Of a stretch of 5,284 bases of DNA, positions 1 to 5,284 are shown piece after piece. Both the position numbers and the translations under genes were made by a program. The notes under the pieces were generated by a model, which saw only the letters and a list, made by a program, of their open reading frames with translations, was not told the DNA's origin and ran no database searches. Each line of letters opens with the position of its first letter. Position 1 is the first letter of the stretch. The DNA is from an uncultured Bacilli bacterium (GTDB lineage Bacteria > Bacillota_I > Bacilli_A > RF39 > UBA660). Location of the stretch: the NCBI GenBank assembly GCA_934086775.1, contig CAKOIJ010000040.1:1-5284 (forward strand), given 5' to 3'.

Positions 1-300
1 TGTATTATTAGATTTATAAGCAAGTGTATAGTTACTATCTACTGGATTAACACTAGTTATTGTTATTACAAAATAACCCTTAGTATTCTTTGGTATAGTT
101 ACTACATTAGAGTTTATTGTACTACTTGTTCCATCTTCTTTTATAGATATTCCATAATTTAGTTTTCCTATTAAGAGTTCACTTGCTTTATATTTACCTG
201 TGGTAAATATAAATGTTGCATAAGAAAGACCTAACACTAGAGTAAATGTTAGACCTAAAATAATTAATAATCCGGACTTTGTCCTAAGTTTTTTTATCAT
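1..300 (-). CDS. N-terminal part of an exported or membrane-anchored protein of unknown function (partial)
   Basis: The reading frame is open for 100 codons from an ATG at 300-298 and runs off the window edge, so only the N-terminus is visible. AGGTG at 307-311 lies 6 nt before the ATG, and a good promoter lies just upstream. The protein starts with a basic stretch (MIKKLRTK), then a hydrophobic segment at about residues 10-34 containing LLIILGLTFTLVLGL and SYATFIF. This fits a signal peptide or signal anchor, with the rest outside the cell. Residues 35-100 are rich in Thr, Ser, Asn, Ile and Val in alternating patterns, suggesting an extracellular beta-sandwich. The layout (short hydrophobic N-terminus ending near an Ala-aromatic, then a small beta domain) recalls SipW-dependent or camelysin/TasA-like exported proteins, but no diagnostic motif is visible and that comparison is weak. 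I do not recognise the family. It is probably transcribed separately from the parE-parC operon upstream. Confidence 0.8.
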   Translation of the reverse strand, partial: MIKKLRTKSGLLIILGLTFTLVLGLSYATFIFTTGKYKASELLIGKLNYGISIKEDGTSSTINSNVVTIPKNTKGYFVITITSVNPVDSNYTLAYKSNNT

Positions 301-329
301 AAAAAACACCTAACCTATTCTTACTTATA

Positions 330-358
330 ATTCTACAGCAAGTCAAAGTATAAGTCAA
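330..358 (-). promoter_or_regulatory. Sigma-A-type promoter for the exported-protein gene
   Basis: On the minus strand TTGACT (358-353) is followed after exactly 17 bp by TAGAAT (335-330); each hexamer matches the consensus at 5 of 6 positions. The predicted transcription start is near 323, giving a leader of about 23 nt that contains the AGGTG ribosome binding site. It lies between the putative parC terminator and the ATG at 300, so the downstream gene appears to be its own transcription unit. Confidence 0.7.
340..358 (-). repeat. Short direct repeat (TTGACTT twice) across the -35 region
   Basis: TTGACTT occurs on the minus strand at 358-352 and again at 346-340, a 12-bp period. The first copy supplies the -35 element and the second lies in the spacer. 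It may be a regulator-binding site or simply a chance duplication; a 7-bp repeat is weak evidence. Confidence 0.3.
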
Positions 359-369
359 GAATATAAGAA

Positions 370-399
370 AAAATATAAGAATTTTTTTTCTTATATTTT
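370..399 (-). terminator. AU-rich intrinsic terminator of the parE-parC operon
   Basis: A perfect 12-bp inverted repeat has arms at 370-381 (AAAATATAAGAA) and 388-399 with a 6-nt loop. In the minus-strand transcript the second arm ends in a run of six U residues. The parC stop codon (393-391) lies inside the stem, so translating ribosomes reach the hairpin. The stem has only one G-C pair, so it is thermally weak, and a second copy of ATATAAGAA at 361-369 could pair with the same arm. On the plus strand the following U run is shorter, so action in that direction is less likely. Confidence 0.55.
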
Positions 400-2922
400 A
401 AATTCATCAAAGAAGTCACTCATAGTCATAGTCTTATATACTTCAGTTTTTTCTTTATTTTCTTCTTTTTTAACTTCTTTTATTTCATTAGTAGTATTAC
501 TATCTATTACTTTAAGTCTAGCTTCTTTAAATATATTATTTATATCTTTTTTTGATATTTGACTACCAGTACTTGATTTATCCATGATACTAATATCACT
601 AGATTTAATTAACTCTGTATCATCTTTTATGATACCAAAGTTTGTTTTAGAACTTCCTGCATATGTTTTAATAATATTGTATTTTTTAGATTTAGGACTA
701 TGAAGAATATTATCTCCTTTTAAACTTCTTTTACTATAATCTATTTCATCTAGTTTAATTCTTTTAGCAGTATTTTTATCTGTAAATATAGTAATATATT
801 CATGATTTTCATTTGTAATGAAAGCACTTACTACTTTATCATTAGTTAATTTAATACCTTTAACTCCACTAGTTTTTAATCCTACTATTGGTATTTCTTC
901 TTTACTAAATTTTAAAGCATAACCATTCTCAGTAATTATATAAACTAAACCATCGTTGATAGAGCTACTTATTAATTCATCTCCAGCTTTTAATTTAAAT
1001 ATAGTCATAGGTTTAGAATATCTACTAACTGGTAAATTCTTTAGTTCTGTTTGTTTAACTAGTCCATCTTTACTAAATAAAGTAATAGTTCTAGTATCAA
1101 AAGATTTAATTCCAAATGAACTAATAATATATTCTCCTTCAGATAAAGTTATGTAACTACTAATATGTTTACCTATTTCTTTATATTTACATTCAGTAAT
1201 ATCTCTAACTGGTAAATATAAATAATTACCTAAATTAGTTATTAATATAATTGTATCTATGTTATTTATTTTATAAAGTCCTATTAAGTAGTCATTTTCT
1301 TTTAAAGCATATTCTGTTTCATTATTTTGATTATATGCTTTTATACTTAATTTTTTAATATAACCACTTTTACTTACACTAATAATATAGTCTTCTTTAG
1401 GTACCATAGAAAGTTCATCTATTTTAATTTCAGTTATTTCATCTTTAATAATAGTTCTTCTAGGAGTAGCAAATTCTTTCTTAATACTTCTTAGTTCTTC
1501 TTTCATAACACCTTTTAATACTTCTTCATCATTAATTACACTATTTAAGTATGTAATTAAATTTAATAATTCAGAGTGTTCATTTTTTAAATCTGTTATA
1601 TCAGTATTAGTTAGTTTATATAACTGCATCATAACTATAGCTGTTGCTTGTTCATTAGTAAAATCATATTCTTTTACTAGGTTTTCTATAGCATCACTTT
1701 TATTTTTACTACTTCTAATAGTCTTGATTATTTCATCTAGTATATCTATTGCTTTAATAAATCCTTCTACTATATGAAGTCTTTTTTTAGAATGTTCTAA
1801 ATCAAATTTACTTCTATTTATTACTACTTCTTTTTTATGATTAATAAAAGCATCTAATATTTCAAGTATTCCAAGAGTTTTGGGTCTTTTATTAACTATA
1901 GCAACTATATTAAAGTTATAATTTACTTGTAAATCAGTATTTTTAAATAAATAATTTATTATTAAAGATGCATCAGCATCTTTTTTTAATTCTATAACTA
2001 ATCTAGCTAGATTAGTTTTATCTGATTCATCTATTACATCTAAAATACCATCTATCTTTTTATCACTTTTAATATCTTCTATTTTTTTCTTTAAAGTTTC
2101 TTTTAAAACTTCATAAGGTATTTCTTTAATTATAATTTGTTTTTTACCTTTTTCTTCTATAATCTCATAGTTAGCTCTTACAACTACTTTACCTTTACCA
2201 GTAGTATAAGCATCTACTAAACCATTTTTACCTTCAACAACGGCTCCTGTGGGAAAATCTGGTCCTTTTATTATTTCAAGTATTGTATCAAGTCTACAAT
2301 TAGGACTATCTATCCTCTTTATAGTAGCGTCTATTACTTCTCCTAAATTATGCGGAGGTATATTAGTTGCATATCCTGCGCTTATACCAGTTGAACCATT
2401 AACTAATAAAGCAGGAAAATGTGCAGGTAACACAGTTGGTTCTAGATCTTCATCACTATAGTTTAGTGTCATTTTAACTGATTCTTTATTTATATCCGAA
2501 AGCATTACATTAGCTATTTTAGAAAGTCTTGCTTCAGTATAACGGCTTGCAGCAGGCCCATCTCCATCTATTGAACCATTATTACCATGCATTTCTACTA
2601 AAGGTTCACGCATTTTCCATTTTTGACTTAATCTAACAAGTGCATCATAAATAGAACTATCTCCATGAGGATGATAATGCCCCATTATATCTCCTACTGC
2701 TTTAGCACTTTTTCTAAAAGGTTTATCATAAGTATTTTTGCTTTCATACATACTCCAAAGAATTCTTCTTTGTACAGGTTTTAATCCATCTCTAACATCA
2801 GGAATAGCTCTGTCTTGTATTATACTTTTAGCATATCTACCAAATCTATCTCCCATAATCTCTTCAAGAGTGTAATCATATATTTTTTCTACAATTGTTT
2901 CTTCTGTTTTCTTCTTTGCCAT
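391..2922 (-). CDS. parC: DNA topoisomerase IV subunit A (ParC)
   Basis: This is the DNA-cleaving subunit of topoisomerase IV, which with ParE forms an A2B2 enzyme that decatenates and relaxes DNA in the cytoplasm. The 843-residue protein has the winged-helix cleavage domain with HPHGDSS at 84-90, the active-site Arg127-Tyr128 in RYTEARL, and the bending isoleucine Ile180 in NGSTGISAGYATNIPPHN. The tower and coiled-coil region follows, with C-gate motif MMQLYKLTNTD at 431-441, then a beta-pinwheel C-terminal domain from about residue 511. ParC rather than GyrA is supported by the NNGSIDGDG and SAGYATNIPPHN signatures, by the absence of a GyrA box in the pinwheel, and by the parE gene in front. 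The quinolone-resistance positions are Ser89 and Asp93 (E. coli GyrA 83 and 87 equivalents), the sensitive-type residues. A Lys/Glu-rich tail (about 812-830) ending MSDFFDEFKI makes it somewhat longer than typical Bacillota ParC. The ATG at 2922 has an excellent ribosome binding site. Confidence 0.96.
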   Translation of the reverse strand: MAKKKTEETIVEKIYDYTLEEIMGDRFGRYAKSIIQDRAIPDVRDGLKPVQRRILWSMYESKNTYDKPFRKSAKAVGDIMGHYHPHGDSSIYDALVRLSQKWKMREPLVEMHGNNGSIDGDGPAASRYTEARLSKIANVMLSDINKESVKMTLNYSDEDLEPTVLPAHFPALLVNGSTGISAGYATNIPPHNLGEVIDATIKRIDSPNCRLDTILEIIKGPDFPTGAVVEGKNGLVDAYTTGKGKVVVRANYEIIEEKGKKQIIIKEIPYEVLKETLKKKIEDIKSDKKIDGILDVIDESDKTNLARLVIELKKDADASLIINYLFKNTDLQVNYNFNIVAIVNKRPKTLGILEILDAFINHKKEVVINRSKFDLEHSKKRLHIVEGFIKAIDILDEIIKTIRSSKNKSDAIENLVKEYDFTNEQATAIVMMQLYKLTNTDITDLKNEHSELLNLITYLNSVINDEEVLKGVMKEELRSIKKEFATPRRTIIKDEITEIKIDELSMVPKEDYIISVSKSGYIKKLSIKAYNQNNETEYALKENDYLIGLYKINNIDTIILITNLGNYLYLPVRDITECKYKEIGKHISSYITLSEGEYIISSFGIKSFDTRTITLFSKDGLVKQTELKNLPVSRYSKPMTIFKLKAGDELISSSINDGLVYIITENGYALKFSKEEIPIVGLKTSGVKGIKLTNDKVVSAFITNENHEYITIFTDKNTAKRIKLDEIDYSKRSLKGDNILHSPKSKKYNIIKTYAGSSKTNFGIIKDDTELIKSSDISIMDKSSTGSQISKKDINNIFKEARLKVIDSNTTNEIKEVKKEENKEKTEVYKTMTMSDFFDEFKI

Positions 2923-2924
2923 AA

Positions 2925-4826
2925 TTACCTCCTAAAATCATCTTCTAAAGTAAAGTCTACATTTTCATTTATCCATTCTTTTCTTGGCTCTACTTTATCT
3001 CCCATTAAAGTACTTACTCTCTTTTCAGCAAGCATAGCATCTTCTATTGTAACTTTAATTAAACTTCTTCTCTTTGGATCCATAGTTGTTTCAAATAACT
3101 CTTCAGCATCCATTTCACCAAGTCCTTTAAATCTATTTATTTTATATGCACCCTTAATAGTTTTCCTTTTTTCATTTAACTCTTCATCTGTACTAATATA
3201 TTCTTTAGTTTTATTGTATTCTAAACTGTATAAAGGTGGGTTTGCTATATAAAGCATACCATTTTCAATTAAACCTTTCATAAATCTATAAAAGAAAGTT
3301 ATTAAAAGTACTTGAATGTGTGCTCCATCATCATCAGCATCTGTCATTATTATAACTTTACCATAGTTAGAATCATCTTTATTAAAGTCACTACCAATAC
3401 CTGCACCTATAGTTTGTATAATTTGATTTATTTCTTCATTACCATTTATATCATTAGTAGATGCTTTCTCACAGTTTAATACCTTACCTCTTAAAGGTAG
3501 TATTGCTTGTGTTTCTCTATTTCTTCCTGTTTTAGCACTTCCTCCAGCTGAATCTCCTTCTACCAAGAAAAGTTCATTTTTTTTAGGATCTTTTCCTGCT
3601 GCTTTAGTTAGTTTTCCATTAAGTATTTTATTTTTATCACTTTTTGACTTACCACTTCTAGCCTCTTCCCTAGCTTTTCTTGCTGCTTCTCTAGCAACTT
3701 TACTTTTAAGTGATTTGTCCATTATAAGTGAAGCTACACTTTTATTTTCTTGAAGAAAATATGTAAGTTTTTCATACACTATACTTTCAACAACTGTCTT
3801 AGCAAGTGGAGTACCTAATTTACCTTTAGTTTGGCCTTCAAACTGAAGTAAAGATTCTGGTACACTAACACTTATAACTGCTGTTAAACCTTCTCTAGTA
3901 TCACTTCCTTCAAGTGTAGTATTTTTACCTTTGAGAAGATTATTATTTTTAATATATTCATTAAATACCTTAGTGACAGCAGTTTTAAAACCAACTTCAT
4001 GTGTCCCACCATCAATTGTTTTAACATTATTTACAAAAGAAACTATGTTTTCGCTATATGAGTCAGTATAACACATTGCTATTTTAACATCTATTCCATT
4101 TTTTTCTCCAAACATATCTATTACTTTATGAAGTGCTGTTTTATTTTCGTTAATATATTCAACAAAACTAACTAGTCCATTATCATAGTGAAAATTAACA
4201 TGTTTATCTTCATTTTCATCATTTATTTCTATAGTAAGTCCATTTATTAGAAAAGCACTTTCTTGCATTCTTTCTTCAATAATACTAAAGTTAAATTTAA
4301 CAGAATCAAATATTTCAGGATCAGGGAAAAATTCAACTGTTGTACCAGTTTTTCTAGTTGGGCCTAATTTAGTAAGAGGTTTATCTACATGACCACCATT
4401 TTTAAAACTAATTTCATGTATAAAACCATCCCTATAAATAGTTACTACCATCTTCTTACTTAAAGCATTAACAACAGAAGCTCCGACACCATGAAGACCT
4501 CCACTTACTTTATACCCATCTGTTTCAAATTTACCACCAGCATGTAAAACAGTATAAATAACCTCAGGAGTACTTTTACCACTTTCATGTATTCCACAAG
4601 GTACACCTCTACCTTCATCTTCTACTTTTACACTTCCATTTTTAGTTAAAGTAACTTTAATTAAATTTCCATAACCATTAATTGCCTCATCTACTGCATT
4701 ATCTACAATTTCCCATACTAAATGATGAAGACCTTTTTTATCAGTTGAACCTATGTACATACCAGGTCTTTTTCTAACTGCTTCTAAGCCTTCAAGAATT
4801 TTAATAGATTTATCATCATATGCCAC
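2925..4826 (-). CDS. parE: DNA topoisomerase IV subunit B (ParE)
   Basis: This is the ATPase subunit of topoisomerase IV; ATP binding dimerises its N-gates and drives strand passage through the ParC break. Numbering from the GTG at 4826 (633 residues), the GHKL ATPase domain has Glu39 and Asn43 in WEIVDNAVDEA, Asp70 in EDEGRGVP, and the glycine-rich lid GGLHGVG at about 109-115. The transducer domain carries the ATP-contacting Lys334 in QTKGKLG. The TOPRIM domain has metal-binding Glu423 in EGDSAGG and Asp496/Asp498 in DADDDG, followed by HIQVLLITFFYRFM and the RFKGLGEMDAEEL motif. All expected catalytic residues are present. The order parE-parC and the cognate ParC favour ParE over GyrB. An in-frame GTG at 4835 would add three residues, but it lies on top of the AGGAG ribosome binding site. 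The GTG at 4826 is 8 nt downstream of that site and gives the family-typical start MAYDDKSIKILEGLEAVRKR. Confidence 0.95.
   Translation of the reverse strand: MAYDDKSIKILEGLEAVRKRPGMYIGSTDKKGLHHLVWEIVDNAVDEAINGYGNLIKVTLTKNGSVKVEDEGRGVPCGIHESGKSTPEVIYTVLHAGGKFETDGYKVSGGLHGVGASVVNALSKKMVVTIYRDGFIHEISFKNGGHVDKPLTKLGPTRKTGTTVEFFPDPEIFDSVKFNFSIIEERMQESAFLINGLTIEINDENEDKHVNFHYDNGLVSFVEYINENKTALHKVIDMFGEKNGIDVKIAMCYTDSYSENIVSFVNNVKTIDGGTHEVGFKTAVTKVFNEYIKNNNLLKGKNTTLEGSDTREGLTAVISVSVPESLLQFEGQTKGKLGTPLAKTVVESIVYEKLTYFLQENKSVASLIMDKSLKSKVAREAARKAREEARSGKSKSDKNKILNGKLTKAAGKDPKKNELFLVEGDSAGGSAKTGRNRETQAILPLRGKVLNCEKASTNDINGNEEINQIIQTIGAGIGSDFNKDDSNYGKVIIMTDADDDGAHIQVLLITFFYRFMKGLIENGMLYIANPPLYSLEYNKTKEYISTDEELNEKRKTIKGAYKINRFKGLGEMDAEELFETTMDPKRRSLIKVTIEDAMLAEKRVSTLMGDKVEPRKEWINENVDFTLEDDFRR
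2927..2933 (-). promoter_or_regulatory. parC ribosome binding site embedded in the parE 3' end
   Basis: On the minus strand AGGAGGT ends 4 nt before the parC ATG (2922). The same bases are the final two Arg codons (AGG AGG) and the first base of the TAA stop of parE. A ribosome terminating on parE therefore covers the parC initiation site, which suggests translational coupling that would balance ParE and ParC synthesis. The overlap is seen directly; the coupling is inferred. Confidence 0.85.
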
Positions 4827-4834
4827 GTTTATCA

Positions 4835-4839
4835 CTCCT
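4835..4839 (-). promoter_or_regulatory. parE ribosome binding site deciding a GTG start
   Basis: AGGAG on the minus strand (4839-4835) ends 8 nt before the GTG at 4826-4824. The upstream GTG at 4835-4833 shares its first base with this site and so cannot be served by it. This moves the start three codons downstream of the longest possible frame. Confidence 0.75.
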
Positions 4840-4876
4840 ATTTATTTTAACGTTTTTTATTCTTCTTACCTTATTA

Positions 4877-4905
4877 ATCTTATCATAAGTTTAATGTTTT
4901 TGCAA
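4877..4905 (-). promoter_or_regulatory. Probable promoter of the parE-parC operon
   Basis: On the minus strand TTGCAA (4905-4900) is followed after 17 bp by TAAGAT (4882-4877). The -10 is preceded by TGA, giving an extended -10 (TGnTAAGAT) that compensates for 4-of-6 matches in each hexamer. The predicted start near 4870 gives a leader of about 44 nt, with no obvious structured element, before the GTG at 4826. Confidence 0.5.
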
Positions 4906-4945
4906 AGTTTTCAATAAAAAAAGATTATATTTATTACCATTGTAT

Positions 4946-4978
4946 TTTATTTATATACAAAAAATATTTATTTATATA
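4946..4978 (+). repeat. 12-bp direct repeat with 21-bp period upstream of the peptide promoter (candidate regulator site)
   Basis: TTTATTTATATA occurs at 4946-4957 and identically at 4967-4978, 21 bp start to start (about two helical turns), ending 6 bp before the -35 of the peptide gene. Response regulators with LytTR DNA-binding domains that control class II bacteriocin genes bind paired direct repeats with about this period just upstream of the -35. The repeat is low-complexity A+T in an A+T-rich region and lacks the GTT core of several known sites, so chance is a real alternative. An overlapping inverted repeat TTGTAT/ATACAA at 4940-4960 is also present. Confidence 0.4.
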
Positions 4979-4984
4979 AAAGTA

Positions 4985-5013
4985 TTTACATTAATATAAT
5001 TTTATGATATAAA
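4985..5013 (+). promoter_or_regulatory. Promoter of the double-glycine peptide gene
   Basis: TTTACA (4985-4990) and TATAAA (5008-5013) are separated by exactly 17 bp, and each hexamer matches the sigma-A consensus at 5 of 6 positions. The predicted start is near 5020, giving a short leader of about 23 nt that contains the ribosome binding site of the 5043 ORF. It is divergent from the parE promoter, with about 80 bp between the two -35 elements. Confidence 0.65.
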
Positions 5014-5042
5014 TTAGTCAGGATCCATTGGAAAGGAATTAT

Positions 5043-5183
5043 ATGTTAACTAAAAACGAACTATTAAATATTAGTGGTGGTAGTCTACTTAGAAATATAA
5101 AAAATTATTTTAAATTTCTTAGGTACTGTGTTTGGGAGTATTTTAATTATAAAATAAATGGTACAAGATTAAGACTACGTTAA
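5043..5183 (+). CDS. Double-glycine leader peptide precursor (class II bacteriocin or peptide pheromone)
   Basis: This is a 46-residue ORF with AAAGGA (5032-5037) 5 nt before its ATG. The leader MLTKNELLNISGG is 13 residues and matches the double-glycine consensus at every key position counted from the cleavage site: Leu-12, Glu-8, Leu-7, Ile-4, Gly-2, Gly-1. Such leaders are cut after the second Gly and the core is exported by ABC transporters with an N-terminal C39 peptidase (PCAT). The predicted 33-residue core begins SLLRNIKNYF and ends TRLRLR. It has eight Arg/Lys and one Glu (about +7), eight aromatic residues, and one Cys (residue 29). Basic residues at 17, 20, 24 and 27 fall on one helical face, so an amphipathic membrane-active helix is likely. 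There is no second Cys, no YGNGV and no GxxxG, so it is not a pediocin-like or obvious two-peptide bacteriocin. Core length favours a bacteriocin; the basic tail would also suit a pheromone. It has its own promoter and terminator. Confidence 0.82.
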   Translation: MLTKNELLNISGGSLLRNIKNYFKFLRYCVWEYFNYKINGTRLRLR

Positions 5184-5221
5184 TTATAAAAAACGATACT
5201 TTAAAAGTGAAGTTGTAATAT

Positions 5222-5255
5222 AAATGTAGACACATAAAAACGGTCTACATTTTTT
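5222..5255 (+). terminator. Intrinsic terminator after the peptide gene
   Basis: A perfect 10-bp inverted repeat (AAATGTAGAC at 5222-5231, GTCTACATTT at 5243-5252, 11-nt loop) ends in a run of six T residues at 5250-5255. The run follows the stem only on the plus strand, so it terminates plus-strand transcription, 38 nt past the peptide stop codon. Read-through into the gene at 5281 would be reduced, giving excess peptide mRNA. Confidence 0.8.
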
Positions 5256-5263
5256 GTTATAAT
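5255..5263 (+). promoter_or_regulatory. Extended -10 promoter for the gene starting at 5281
   Basis: TGTTATAAT at 5255-5263 is a perfect TATAAT with the TGn extension, and it shares one T with the terminator's T run. No recognisable -35 is found 16-18 bp upstream, where the terminator loop lies. A start near 5270 would leave a leader of only about 11 nt, beginning at the ribosome binding site. Confidence 0.45.
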
Positions 5264-5280
5264 AGAATTGGAGGAAGAAT

Positions 5281-5284
5281 ATGA
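5281..5284 (+). CDS. Start of a downstream gene (partial, identity not visible)
   Basis: Only the ATG and one further base are inside the window. GGAGGA at 5270-5275, 5 nt before the ATG, is a strong ribosome binding site, which with the -10 element just upstream makes a real gene start likely. An in-frame-independent TTG at 5268 is a less likely start because it overlaps the binding site. By position it could encode an immunity protein, a PCAT transporter, a sensor kinase or a second peptide, but the sequence gives no evidence for any of these. Confidence 0.55.

Noticed and set aside
84..93. Quinolone-resistance substitution in ParC (protein residues 84-93)
   Set aside because: Positions equivalent to GyrA 83 and 87 are Ser89 and Asp93, which are the usual sensitive-type residues. 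The coordinates given here are residue numbers, not bases.
956..1156. A 66-codon open frame on the plus strand inside parC
   Set aside because: It is antisense to the conserved ParC C-terminal domain coding sequence with no initiation signals of its own.
2249..2461. A 70-codon open frame on the plus strand inside parC
   Set aside because: It is antisense to the ParC core motif region (the NGSTGIS and IPPHN segment), whose conservation explains the absence of stops.
2815..3252. A 145-codon open frame on the plus strand across the parC/parE junction
   Set aside because: It lies antisense to two highly conserved genes, its product is the Ser/Phe/Leu-rich type expected from the complement of A-rich coding sequence, and it has no convincing ribosome binding site. 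It is a shadow frame.
391..4826. Possibility that the pair is gyrB-gyrA (DNA gyrase)
   Set aside because: No GyrA box is present in the C-terminal domain, and the core signatures (NNGSIDGDG, GISAGYATNIPPHN) are ParC-type.
4940..4960. Inverted repeat TTGTAT/ATACAA as a terminator
   Set aside because: The stem is only 6 bp and A+T-rich, has no following U run on either strand, and there is no gene end here. It could at most be an operator-like element overlapping the direct repeat.
4836..5183. A functional link between the peptide and topoisomerase IV (for example a peptide poison or toxin of the enzyme)
   Set aside because: The genes are divergent with separate promoters, and the double-glycine leader marks the peptide for export. 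Adjacency alone does not support a link.
5198..5208. Small imperfect palindrome ACTTT-A-AAAGT after the peptide stop codon
   Set aside because: Too short and too A+T-rich to distinguish from chance; the real terminator lies just downstream.

Overview
The window is very AT-rich. All Trp codons I checked are TGG, so nothing points to a TGA=Trp code. The topoisomerase IV genes are of the Bacillota (Firmicutes) type: ParC has the NNGSIDGDG and GISAGYATNIPPHN signatures and no GyrA box, and it lies directly downstream of ParE. Together these suggest a low-GC Bacillota chromosome, probably a Bacilli-like or uncultured gut lineage. I cannot assign a genus.

Layout. Positions 1-300 (minus) hold the N-terminal 100 codons of an unidentified exported or membrane-anchored protein with its own sigma-A-type promoter at 330-358. 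Positions 370-399 hold an AU-rich inverted repeat that includes the parC stop codon and probably ends the upstream operon. Positions 391-4826 (minus) are the two-gene parE-parC operon for topoisomerase IV. The two genes are 2 bp apart, and the parC Shine-Dalgarno sequence is formed by the last two Arg codons and stop codon of parE. The operon has a plausible promoter at 4877-4905.

Divergent from parE on the plus strand is a small cassette that is easily missed. A 12-bp direct repeat with a 21-bp period (4946-4978) lies just upstream of a near-consensus promoter (4985-5013). This drives a 46-codon ORF (5043-5183) whose product begins with a textbook double-glycine leader, followed by a 33-residue, strongly basic, aromatic-rich core. 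This is the signature of a class II bacteriocin or peptide pheromone precursor exported by a PCAT-type peptidase ABC transporter. A clean intrinsic terminator (5222-5255) follows. An extended -10 element at the 3' end of the terminator, a strong ribosome binding site and an ATG at 5281 mark the next gene, of which only the start is visible.

How they work together. ParE (ATPase) and ParC (DNA cleavage) form the A2B2 type II topoisomerase that decatenates daughter chromosomes. The peptide cassette appears functionally unrelated. The gene starting at 5281 is the natural place to look for its immunity protein, transporter or sensor kinase, but its identity cannot be read here.
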